The notes under the pieces are model-generated. The model ran no database searches. It saw only the letters and a program-made list of their open reading frames with translations, and was not told where the DNA came from. From Membranihabitans marinus (GTDB taxonomy: Bacteria; Bacteroidota; Bacteroidia; Chitinophagales; Saprospiraceae): DNA of 64,000 nt. This document shows positions 28,430-36,758 of the stretch, piece after piece; within the stretch, counting starts at the first letter, position 1; every line of letters begins with the position of its first letter. The translations under genes and the position numbers were made by a program. The stretch covers positions 1 to 64,000 of the forward strand of contig NZ_JAJQYA010000003.1 of assembly GCF_021729155.1 (NCBI RefSeq). Direction: 5' to 3'.

Positions 28430-29500
28430 TTATTCTATTTGGAAACTGAATTGACTATAGCTTGCGGTATCATGGGCCAAATGCTGGGTTGAAGGTGATA
28501 GGCCGAAATAAGGCGAGTAGGTGTTGACTCGAACGGTTTGTCCATCGGGTAAAAATTCTAGACAACGCAACCAACCATCGCCACCATTGCCCTGCCATCC
28601 ACCGCCTAGGGCTTGAGCATTGAATACCATTTGAGTGACTTGTCGTCCTTTGTGGTTTTTCTCCTGAGCAAAGGCTGTATGGCCTTTCATATCATTGGGT
28701 TTACCGATATGGCCGGCAATGACCATTACTATATTGTCGGCGGGATAAATGAGTTTTTGCCACATAGATTCGCCGTAATTGCCGTCGGTCACCGGATAAG
28801 ATTCAGAGACTCTGCGTTTGTTTTTTGCATCCATATAGGAATGGGTAAGTACAATGACGCGGTGGTCTTGATATTTTTCACGATCGACTACTTCTTTAGC
28901 CCATTCTATAACGGCATTTCTGGGAGCAAACTCTAAATTGAGAAATAAATAGGGAATATTGTTGGGATCTATCCATTCAAAAGCAGCATTGGCCAAGGTC
29001 GGCATGCCATCGGTTGAATAAAAATATTCTTGCAGGCGATTTTCGTTGAGTGGATTTCGATCAGCGGTAATGTATTTATTGTAAAAACTATGTCGATTCT
29101 CAATGTTTTTATAGCCAAAATCGTGGTTGCCGGCCGCTAAGACATAGGGAACTACATGATCCAATCGCGAGATGGATCGATCGATGGCCCTCCATTGATT
29201 GAGACTACTTTGATTGCCATTTTTGCCATCACCTTTTAAAATGTTGTTTTGTTCGACCAAATCCCCTGTACACAATACCATTTGAATGTTTAGCTGAGCT
29301 TGATTTTCAGCTATCCAAGCCGTCATTATATCAAAGATCCCTTGATTTCGTTCATATTTGACGTAGGACTGGGGGTCGGGAAGAATAACTAGAGACCAAG
29401 AATCTGGTTGAGAGAGACGAAGAGGCTGGTAATCAGAAGGCTGAGCCATGGCAGAATAAACAAAAATGACCATGGAGAATATAGTAGTGAATCTCATCAT
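28430..29500 (-). CDS. Secreted calcineurin-like metallophosphoesterase
   Basis: A 356-residue protein with a clear signal peptide (about 1-19). Metallophosphoesterase blocks are LPDPQSY (an altered first D-x-H site, with glutamine in place of histidine), CTGDLVEQN, LAAGNHDFGY, VLTHSYMD and VIAGHIGK. This combination is typical of secreted Bacteroidota metallophosphoesterases of unknown substrate. It is separate in sequence from the phosphoesterase at 8427-9404. A TATTTTTG box lies 20 bp upstream of the ATG. No operon partner is evident; it is convergent with the pterin synthase gene. Confidence 0.87.
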   Translation of the reverse strand: MMRFTTIFSMVIFVYSAMAQPSDYQPLRLSQPDSWSLVILPDPQSYVKYERNQGIFDIMTAWIAENQAQLNIQMVLCTGDLVEQNNILKGDGKNGNQSSLNQWRAIDRSISRLDHVVPYVLAAGNHDFGYKNIENRHSFYNKYITADRNPLNENRLQEYFYSTDGMPTLANAAFEWIDPNNIPYLFLNLEFAPRNAVIEWAKEVVDREKYQDHRVIVLTHSYMDAKNKRRVSESYPVTDGNYGESMWQKLIYPADNIVMVIAGHIGKPNDMKGHTAFAQEKNHKGRQVTQMVFNAQALGGGWQGNGGDGWLRCLEFLPDGQTVRVNTYSPYFGLSPSTQHLAHDTASYSQFSFQIE

Positions 29501-29520
29501 TGTATTATTTACGGTTCTCT

Positions 29521-29528
29521 CAAAAATA
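29521..29528 (-). promoter_or_regulatory. Candidate -7 box (TATTTTTG) for the metallophosphoesterase
   Basis: The minus strand reads TATTTTTG, 20 bases before the start codon at 29500. It matches TAnnTTTG; no clear -33 element is seen. Confidence 0.38.
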
Positions 29529-29646
29529 GAATAATTGCGGAGTATTTGAGAGGGGGAGGAGGTTGTTTTTGAGAAATTAAAAATTTGATAATGGTAGGTT
29601 GTGGGAATTTAAGTCAATTGTGAAATTGTTTCAAATGGATTTTGTA

Positions 29647-31266
29647 TTGCTCAATAGAGCAACTTTATTCGGTCATTTTAGAAAATTCCCCTCCTTTGGA
29701 GGGGTGTCAGTTTACTGACGGTGGTTTGGAAATTCTGCAGGAAATATTAGAATGTCTCGTCCTAAAAAAAGCTTACCGTTTTAAATTATAATCCTGTAAT
29801 AGATTTACGTTGCAATCACGCCGGAGCCAGGAGTATAAATGCCTGCCGATTTACAGGGCAATCACGCCGGAGCCAGTGGCTAAAAATCTATCGAATTTCA
29901 ATGAGATCAAGCCATTCAAGCTTAAAAAAGTCCTATAAGGACGAAATAAGTCAGCATAGGGTGAAACCCTATGAAATAATTGTCATCTCGAAAAGAAGTC
30001 CTGAAAGGACGACCTATTATTAATAAGTAAAATTCTATAGATTTACGTTGCAATCACGCCGGAGCCAGAGGTATAAATGCCTGACGACTTACAGGGCAGT
30101 CACGCCATTTTGTAGAGGCGCAAGATTTTGCGTCTCCTGTCATATATTTTAATGAAGTCTCGTCGCAGCACAGTGGAAATCTGTATAAATCTTATTGATG
30201 CCTAGCCGGAGCCAGTGGCTCCGGTTCCCTCATCAAATGCCCATTAAGGGCATTTGGTTGCTCTAAAGAGCAACTGCATTCGGTCATCCCGCTGGCGGGA
30301 CTGCCCGAAAGGCGGGGGTGGATATGATCTTAAATTGATTTGGCGGACTTTTTGCATTGTCAATTTTCTGACACCAATACATCATATCTTTTCATTCCCT
30401 GAAATGATACAATAGGATAGATTGGCAAAAAAGTGTGACAAATCCATGAGCATCACTATTCATGTTATCATTCAATTCACAGCAATTTTTGATTTTGATA
30501 GAAAATGATGTTTGCTGACGATAGAAATGAATTCCCTCGTCCCTTCAGGACTTTTTTCTAGGTAGGCATCCTTCTCATAGGGTTTCACCCTATGCTATTA
30601 GACTACGTCCTTTCAGGACTTTCTCTAGTTATATTAGATTGGTTTGCCCAAAGCCAATGGCTAAAAACCTAACGAATTAGTTTCAATCACGCCGGAGCCA
30701 GAGGTATAAATGCCTGACGATTTACAGGGCAATCACGCCTCGGAACAGTGGCCTACCCACCCGAAACACGGAGGTTTCGGTTCCTTCAACTTTAATATTA
30801 TTATTGAAAAATGAAATTTAATACTTATCAATTTAAATGCTGTCTCGTCGCAGCACAGTGGCTGCGACTTCACTCGCCCTGGCTTCCCCACCCACGACAC
30901 TGTGGTCGTGGCTCCTTCATCCGGCTTACCCACCCAAAGCCAGTGGCTTTGGTGCCTTCGTCATTGGTAGATTGACTACCAATGGTCCTGCGGACCCTAC
31001 TCAGTTAGATTTAGTTCATCTGGTTGCTCTTCGAGCAACTGCATTCAGTCATGTTCAGGACATTGGATACTACGTATTTTGCTCGTTCACATTTAGTCGA
31101 TTGGATACTACGTATTTCGTTCAGTCATCTTCGCCAAATGCCCATTAAGGGCATTTGGTTGCTCAATAGAGCAACTTTATTCGGTCAATTTAGAAAATTC
31201 CCCTCCTTTGGAGGATTGTCAGTTTACTGACGGGGTAGTTTGGAAATTCTGTAGAAAATATTAAAA
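29647..31266. repeat. Hairpin-mosaic repeat island R5, flanked by ~107-bp direct repeats
   Basis: This 1.6 kb non-coding island is bracketed by two direct copies of a roughly 107-bp segment (29647-29753 and 31159-31266). That segment contains a GCTCAATAGAGC hairpin, CCCCTCCTTTGGAG and GTCAGTTTACTGAC. Internal blocks are shared with other islands: 29889-30046 with 40658-40814 (same orientation) and with 22755-22918 (inverted); 30103-30292 with 40179-40368; 30332-30679 inverted with 22995-23341; 30759-31128 with 22313-22681. Loop-ATTAA hairpins lie at 30234-30256 and 31134-31158 (stem CAAATGCCC). Confidence 0.85.
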
Positions 31267-31370
31267 TTTATTTTTTATTCATTCGAACCACCTGTCTGAC
31301 AAGTCAGACAATCGTCCAATGGAAGGGAATTTGACTGTCGAATTTGGCTGTCGATTTTGACTTATCCCCC

Positions 31371-31401
31371 AAAAAAAGGGCTAAGTTTTGAAGCTTAGCC
31401 C
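31371..31401 (-). terminator. glyA intrinsic terminator
   Basis: On the minus strand the stem GGGCTAAG pairs with CTTAGCCC across an 8-base loop (31378-31401) and is followed by seven T residues (31371-31377). It lies 12 bp after the glyA stop and separates the gene from island R5. Confidence 0.88.
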
Positions 31402-31412
31402 GATCGTTGTAT

Positions 31413-32687
31413 CTATAAAGAAGGGTAAAGTGGAAACTGTTTCATGTATTCATTCACTTCTCCTCGAATGGTTTTAATATTGTCTTCGTTTTTAATATCG
31501 CTAAGAATTTTGTCAATCCATGTTACGATATCTTTGCTTTGGTCGGTATTGAATCCTCGACTGGTAACAGCGGCGGCGCCTATTCTAATACCTGAAGTGG
31601 TAAAAGGTGACTCTGTGTCGAAAGGTACCATGTTTTTGTTGACGGTGATATCGGCTTTAACCAATGCATTCTCAGCATCTTTACCGGTCAATCCTTTGTT
31701 TCTCAAGTCAATCAACATGACGTGGTTGTCTGTACCTCCAGATATAATCTGATATCCTTTTTCGATAAATTGTTCTGCCATAGTATTGGCATTGGCAATT
31801 ACCTGATCGGCATAGTCGGCAAAAGAAGGCTGTAAGGCTTCGAGGAAAGATACTGCTTTGGCGGCAATAACGTGTTCCAATGGACCTCCTTGCATGCCTG
31901 GGAATACTCCACTATTCAAAATAGCAGACATCTTAATGGCTTTTCCTTTCTTTGTTTTTCTACCCCAAGGGTTGTCAAAATCTTTACCCATCATGATAAT
32001 ACCTCCTCGTGGACCTCTCAATGTTTTATGCGTAGTACTGGTGACGATATGGCAATGTGGCATAGGGTCGTTAAGTTTCTTCGCGGCTATCAATCCAGCT
32101 GGGTGGGCGATATCGGCCATCAATAAAGCACCTACTTCGTCGGCTATGGCTCTAAATGTCTCATAGTCCCAATCTCTGGCATAGGCAGATGCACCGCAAA
32201 TGATGAGTTTCGGTTGAGCAGCGATGGCTTTTTCCCGAACTTTATTCATATCGATGATGCCGGTTTCTTTTTCAACACCATAGTGTACAGCGCGATAGTT
32301 CTTACCTGAAAAACTAACTGGAGAACCGTGGGTTAGGTGTCCGCCATGAGATAGATCAAATCCCAAAATAGTGTCGCCTGCTTTCAATGTAGCTAAGTAA
32401 ACGGCAGCATTCGCTTGAGAACCTGAATGAGGCTGAACATTGGCATATTCAGCACCAAACAATTCTTTTAATCGATCGATGGCCAATTGCTCAATCTGAT
32501 CGACAACCTCGCAACCACCATAATAGCGCTTTCCGGGATAGCCTTCCGCATATTTATTGGTGAGGCAAGTTCCCATCGCTTGCAAAACATCGAGGCTACA
32601 AAAATTTTCGGAAGCGATTAATTCGATTCCGTGCCTCTGTCTGCTTAATTCATCTTCGATTAATTGTTGTATTACAGGATCCTTCAT
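31413..32687 (-). CDS. glyA: Serine hydroxymethyltransferase
   Basis: A 424-residue, full-length PLP enzyme. [22 protein letters not shown], the PLP-lysine segment [12 protein letters not shown] and [14 protein letters not shown] are canonical SHMT motifs. It interconverts serine and glycine with tetrahydrofolate, supplying one-carbon units in the cytoplasm. It is a single-gene unit: a TACCTTTG -7 box lies 31 bp before the ATG and a strong terminator directly follows the stop. Confidence 0.97.
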   Translation of the reverse strand: MKDPVIQQLIEDELSRQRHGIELIASENFCSLDVLQAMGTCLTNKYAEGYPGKRYYGGCEVVDQIEQLAIDRLKELFGAEYANVQPHSGSQANAAVYLATLKAGDTILGFDLSHGGHLTHGSPVSFSGKNYRAVHYGVEKETGIIDMNKVREKAIAAQPKLIICGASAYARDWDYETFRAIADEVGALLMADIAHPAGLIAAKKLNDPMPHCHIVTSTTHKTLRGPRGGIIMMGKDFDNPWGRKTKKGKAIKMSAILNSGVFPGMQGGPLEHVIAAKAVSFLEALQPSFADYADQVIANANTMAEQFIEKGYQIISGGTDNHVMLIDLRNKGLTGKDAENALVKADITVNKNMVPFDTESPFTTSGIRIGAAAVTSRGFNTDQSKDIVTWIDKILSDIKNEDNIKTIRGEVNEYMKQFPLYPSL

Positions 32688-32717
32688 TTATTATTTTTTC
32701 ATAAATTTTTAGAGGTG

Positions 32718-32725
32718 CAAAGGTA
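32718..32725 (-). promoter_or_regulatory. Candidate -7 box (TACCTTTG) for glyA
   Basis: The minus strand reads TACCTTTG, matching TAnnTTTG, with a 30-base leader to the glyA ATG. The same box sequence precedes proB. Confidence 0.45.
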
Positions 32726-32946
32726 TGTTTTTTATCTTAATTTGCCTTGAGATTATAGTCTAAATATCCTGTAAGACTGTGATTTTTAATGTGCAATTCG
32801 TATAAGTCTGTCAAAATCCACCTTTAGAGAGTCATGTACTATTATTCAAGGATCTTTGGTTTATTGCTCAAGAGGCTGAGGAGAGATTTGTTTATTGTTT
32901 GAATTTGTTTAATGAATGTTAGACTTTAATGTGATCCTTCCATATA

Positions 32947-33107
32947 ATACGAATTACATTTATAATTAACGGTAATCTTTCGATTTATTAGAAGTTTTAC
33001 TTCGTTTAAAATACTCGCCGTAGCTACGGCTATGCCTGTGTTTTTAGCCTCGTCAAACTTCAAATACTCTCGAAATCTTTTCCGTCATTATAAAATGTAT
33101 TTCGTAT
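32947..33107. mobile_element. 161-bp MITE-like element with terminal inverted repeats
   Basis: The left end (ATACGAATTACATTTATAAT, then TAACGGTAATCTTTCGA) and the right end (TCGAAATCTTTTCCGTCATT, then ATAAAATGTATTTCGTAT) are imperfect inverted repeats of about 38 bp. A perfect 14-bp palindrome GCCGTAGCTACGGC lies inside at 33017-33030. No ORF is present, so the element is non-autonomous. Both halves recur at 18402-18494 and 18744-18786 around nested hairpin modules. An evident target duplication was not found. A solitary related terminus lies at about 32791-32806. Confidence 0.75.
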
Positions 33108-33240
33108 AAGATTCTATGTTGTGACCGTGATCTTTCGGTCTGATTGGAGTTGAGTCTTTCTATTTTCAATTGAATTAAAAATGGCATTGGCGAATGAATG
33201 ATGATTAGAAATTTATTCTAAATTCTATATTTTTACTTCC

Positions 33241-33248
33241 TACCTTTG
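33241..33248 (+). promoter_or_regulatory. Candidate -7 box (TACCTTTG) for proB
   Basis: TACCTTTG, matching TAnnTTTG, lies 23 bases before the proB ATG. No clear -33 TTG at standard spacing. Confidence 0.45.
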
Positions 33249-33271
33249 TTCCCACAATTATATATGATGTC

Positions 33272-34366
33272 ATGGTCAACTATCGAAAAGTAGTTATTAA
33301 AATTGGATCCAACGTATTGACACAATCCGATGGCTTACCCAATTTGGAAAGGATGAGTCATTTGACTGAGCAGGTGGTCGAATGGGTTGAGCAAGGTGTG
33401 CAGGTCGTATTGGTCTCATCTGGTGCGGTGGCTTTTGGACGCAGTCTTAATCTGTCTACCGACAAAAAAAACAGCGTGGCCAATCGACAGATATGGGCGG
33501 CAACGGGTCAGGTAAAATTAATTCAGGCTTGGCAGCAGCGCTTTGAGCCTTCTGGTATTCAATGTGCTCAAGTCATGGTGACCAAGGAGGATTTTAGAGA
33601 TCGATTACACTATCTCAATATGAGGCAGTGCATCACCCATTTGATACAGCATGATGTCATTCCGATCATCAATGAAAATGATGTAGTGGCCGTGACCGAG
33701 CTCATGTTTACCGATAACGACGAACTGGCGGGTTTGATCGCTTCAATGGTGGAAGCCGATGCCTTGTTTATATTGACCAATGTCGATGGTATATATAATG
33801 GAGATCCACGACATTCTGATGCCCAATTGTTGGAAGATATCGATCCATTAAATTTTGTGGTCACCGATTATATTTCAAATGAAAAATCGTCTTTTGGCAG
33901 GGGAGGAATGATTACCAAGGCAAATATGGCCAAGAAAATCGCCAAGTTGGGCATAGCGGTACACATTGCCAATGGATTGAAGAAAGACGTGCTGCGAAAT
34001 CTATTGAACGAAAATTTAATTCATACCAAAATTCATCCATCGAAACCTACAAATGGAAAGAAAAAATGGTTGGCTCATGCCGGGCATTTTACCAATGGCG
34101 AAGTAGTGGTAAATCACGGTGCTAGGGAAGCCTTGTTGTCAGCCAAAGCAACCAGTTTGTTGCCCGTAGGTGTCATCGCCATCAATCATCCTTTTGAAAA
34201 GGGTGACATTATCAGAGTGATTGATGAAAATGGCGGTGTTATCGGTTTAGGTATTGCGGAATATCCTTCCCAAAAGGCCGAAGAGAGAATGGGATTGCAA
34301 CAGCAGAAAGTACTTATTCATTATGATTATCTGTTTTTGGAAGATGATGCTGTGGAGATAGAATAG
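33272..34366 (+). CDS. proB: Glutamate 5-kinase
   Basis: A 364-residue amino-acid kinase. The N-terminal kinase domain has VVIKIGSNVLTQ, VVLVSSGAVAFGR, NENDVVAVTELMFTDND and FGRGGMITKANMAKK (substrate and ATP binding). The C-terminal about 95 residues form a PUA domain, as in full-length bacterial ProB. It phosphorylates L-glutamate to gamma-glutamyl phosphate, the first step of proline synthesis. proA and proC are not in this window. A TACCTTTG -7 box precedes it. queE follows after 222 bp and is probably separate. Confidence 0.95.
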   Translation: MVNYRKVVIKIGSNVLTQSDGLPNLERMSHLTEQVVEWVEQGVQVVLVSSGAVAFGRSLNLSTDKKNSVANRQIWAATGQVKLIQAWQQRFEPSGIQCAQVMVTKEDFRDRLHYLNMRQCITHLIQHDVIPIINENDVVAVTELMFTDNDELAGLIASMVEADALFILTNVDGIYNGDPRHSDAQLLEDIDPLNFVVTDYISNEKSSFGRGGMITKANMAKKIAKLGIAVHIANGLKKDVLRNLLNENLIHTKIHPSKPTNGKKKWLAHAGHFTNGEVVVNHGAREALLSAKATSLLPVGVIAINHPFEKGDIIRVIDENGGVIGLGIAEYPSQKAEERMGLQQQKVLIHYDYLFLEDDAVEIE

Positions 34367-34588
34367 CGCAGTTATTTGTCCTTGAACCGGATTGAGGAAG
34401 AAGTGGTCTAACTGGTTGGAGATTTTATCAGATGTCCATATTCTCATTGGTTTGAATAGAGGTCTGGCGGAATGGCATTGTCACTGGCGAAGTTGTTGGC
34501 TTGAAATGGTGTGATAAAAAACAATCTAATCCTCGCTTATTTCTTGTATTTTTGCATTTTTAATCAGTCTTTAAATTGTACTAGGGTA

Positions 34589-35221
34589 TTGAGTTATAGT
34601 GTCAAAGAAATTTATTATACACTTCAGGGAGAAGGTCACCATTCCGGTAGATCCAGTGTTTTTTTGCGATTTTCGGGATGTAATTTATGGTCGGGGCGAG
34701 AGGAAGATCGTTCCAAGGCCATCTGTCAATTTTGTGATACTGATTTTTGGGGTGTCGATGGCGAAAATGGCGGTAAGTTTAAGGATGCACAAGCCCTAGT
34801 GGACCATGTGGATAAGTTGTTTCCCCAGGACAGTCAATATAAATATGTGGTATGTACGGGCGGAGAACCCATGTTGCAATTGGATAAATCATTGGTCGAG
34901 GCCTTTCATCAGCGTGGTATTGAGGTGGGTATTGAAACCAATGGAACCATAGCGATCGACATTGATATCGATTGGATCTGTGTGAGCCCCAAAGAAAATA
35001 CTGTTATTGAGCAACGCAAGGGCAACGAATTGAAATTGGTTTACCCCCAAGGGAATATGGATCCCAGTGATTGGGAGGATTTAGACTTCGACTATTTTTT
35101 ACTTTCTCCTATGGACAATGTAGATCAAGCTGCCAATATCAAGGCCTGTATGGAATATTGTATGGCTCATCCCAAGTGGCGATTGAGTTTGCAGACCCAT
35201 AAAATATTGGATATTAAGTAG
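34589..35221 (+). CDS. queE: 7-carboxy-7-deazaguanine synthase (radical SAM)
   Basis: About 210 residues. I chose the TTG at 34589 because homologues begin with the equivalent of LSYSVKEIYYTLQGEGHHSG; the frame is open back to a GTG at 34511 but those 26 residues look spurious. The radical-SAM cluster is the QueE-type noncanonical arrangement: one cysteine in FSGCNLW, then a 14-residue insert and C-Q-F-C. VCTGGEPMLQLD is the SAM-binding GGEP motif. It converts 6-carboxytetrahydropterin to 7-carboxy-7-deazaguanine in preQ0/queuosine synthesis, downstream of the QueD reaction for which 28014-28424 is a candidate. Confidence 0.92.
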   Translation: MSYSVKEIYYTLQGEGHHSGRSSVFLRFSGCNLWSGREEDRSKAICQFCDTDFWGVDGENGGKFKDAQALVDHVDKLFPQDSQYKYVVCTGGEPMLQLDKSLVEAFHQRGIEVGIETNGTIAIDIDIDWICVSPKENTVIEQRKGNELKLVYPQGNMDPSDWEDLDFDYFLLSPMDNVDQAANIKACMEYCMAHPKWRLSLQTHKILDIK

Positions 35222-36020
35222 TCTATCCGAATTAAAAATGCAATCACGCATCCTATTAATGTTTATCTATAGGATTTATGGTGCAGTCATGCCTCGGCCA
35301 AATTCCAATCAAATTATTCATTCTCGTCACGAAACTGTGGTCGGCTACTTTTATATATGTAATTAATATTCTTAAACTAAGTGAATATTGGGGGTGTTTA
35401 TTAAATAGTCTTGTGTGTTTCTTTTATTTTAATAAAATTTGTTTTATATATTAAAATATAAACATTTTTAATTAATGTTTTTTAATTGCAGTTGTTGTTT
35501 TTTTTGTATAAAATATATTTATAGTGTTGTGTGTTTTTAATTATTCTGAATTAGATTTACATTTTTAGTTATGCTTTTGAATTAGTAAACTAGTTTGGTG
35601 ATAAACTGATAAACTGATAAACTGATAAACTAATAAACTAATAAATTAAATTTTTTAATACCTAAATGTTATTCTTTGCATAAAGTTGTTGTGTTGGTTC
35701 TCTGAGTTTGATCAATCATTTATATTCGGTTTGATTTTTTTTATAATATATATGACGTGTTTGTGAATCAAACAACAAATTGACTATGGTTGGGTGTTTA
35801 GTGCTTTTGTCAATTGGTGGTAAATAAACTAGGTACTATAAACTTGGATATTGGTTCTTTGGTTAATTGTAGTAAGTCATTGGATATCAGGATTTTTTTG
35901 ACCAAAAATATATAGGCTGTAAGATTTATAATAGCTAGTTGTAACAGGACTAAGGGGTTTTATGTTAATATCGTCCATTGGTGCTGACTAAATAAAATTA
36001 ATCCACTTTAATATTTTAAA
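35222..36020. other. 800-bp AT-rich intergenic region
   Basis: No gene is visible. Bases about 35236-35310 contain degenerate traces of the island repeats (CAATCACGC and CAGTCATGCCTCGG). The remainder is very AT-rich. An 8-bp tandem repeat lies at 35600-35647. The region separates queE from the outer-membrane operon and presumably carries that operon's promoter, which I could not identify. Confidence 0.6.
35600..35647. repeat. 8-bp tandem repeat (GATAAACT)n, six units
   Basis: Four perfect GATAAACT units are followed by AATAAACT and AATAAATT, 48 bp in all. It lies 374 bp upstream of the outer-membrane protein/TonB receptor operon. Such short tandem arrays are prone to slippage. Confidence 0.9.
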
Positions 36021-36683
36021 ATGAAGAAAATATTTATTCTATTATTATTCGGATTTTATGCTACCGTTAATTTATCGGCTCAAATAAAGCTCGATGCCGT
36101 TGTTGGTGGTGGATCTTCTTCCATGGTTCAATATTTTTCAGATCATCACCAAATTAAAATCAACCCCGATTATTTAGTCAACGCGGGAGTAATGGCTTCA
36201 ACAAAGTTTCGAAAAGATGGAATGTTGGGGCTTCAACTCGGCATGTTGTGGAGTTATTCGGGCTTTAAAAGTTATTTGCCCGATTGGGATGTATCAGGGC
36301 AAAACGGCAATGACGTTATTTGGCAATCTGAGCCCAATAAGATCAGGAGCCATTTTCTCAAAATACCTTTAACCCTTGATTTTAATGTCTATGAGCGGTT
36401 GGGCCTTTTATTTGGAGGGCACCTAAATCTTCGCTTATCCAGCAATGAAGAAAGGTTGGCACTGTTTGCGATACAAGCTACGGATGAATCTATATCAGGC
36501 TATCGCAAGTCAATAGCTGGTGTTCATGCAGGGGTTTACGGGAAAATAACTGATAGAATAAGATTGGATGCGAAGGTATTTAACGACATCAATTCTAGGC
36601 TTTATAATCCAGGATATATAGATAATATACAATTTAGAGAGCTGGGTTTTTCTTTTAATCTCAATTACAGATTGAATCCATAA
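36021..36683 (+). CDS. Outer-membrane beta-barrel protein (PorT-like)
   Basis: A 220-residue protein with a signal peptide (about 1-20, ending near LSAQ). The rest alternates hydrophobic and polar residues in predicted amphipathic strands, with the last strand (FSFNLNYRLNP) resembling a C-terminal barrel strand. It fits the small outer-membrane beta-barrel (PorT-like, OMP_b-brl_2) proteins abundant in Bacteroidota; the sequence is not specific enough for a function. It lies 75 bp before the TonB receptor with a stem-loop between, so the two may be partly co-expressed. Confidence 0.7.
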   Translation: MKKIFILLLFGFYATVNLSAQIKLDAVVGGGSSSMVQYFSDHHQIKINPDYLVNAGVMASTKFRKDGMLGLQLGMLWSYSGFKSYLPDWDVSGQNGNDVIWQSEPNKIRSHFLKIPLTLDFNVYERLGLLFGGHLNLRLSSNEERLALFAIQATDESISGYRKSIAGVHAGVYGKITDRIRLDAKVFNDINSRLYNPGYIDNIQFRELGFSFNLNYRLNP

Positions 36684-36705
36684 TCGTTATTATACAATAA
36701 ACATA

Positions 36706-36747
36706 AAGTACTGAGGGCAGGAGTAATTTGTCTTCGGTACTTTTTTT
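36706..36747 (+). terminator. Stem-loop with T-run between OMP and TonB receptor genes
   Basis: AAGTACTGAGG (36706-36716) pairs, with two G-U wobbles, with CTTCGGTACTT (36732-36742) and is followed by a run of T to 36747. It may be a terminator or partial terminator of the upstream gene. The TonB receptor start is only 12 bp further on. Confidence 0.6.
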
Positions 36748-36758
36748 AAATTAAATCA

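Noticed and set aside
34511-34588. GTG start giving queE 26 extra residues
   Set aside because: The extra segment is hydrophobic and unrelated to QueE openings; the TTG at 34589 aligns with the conserved start.
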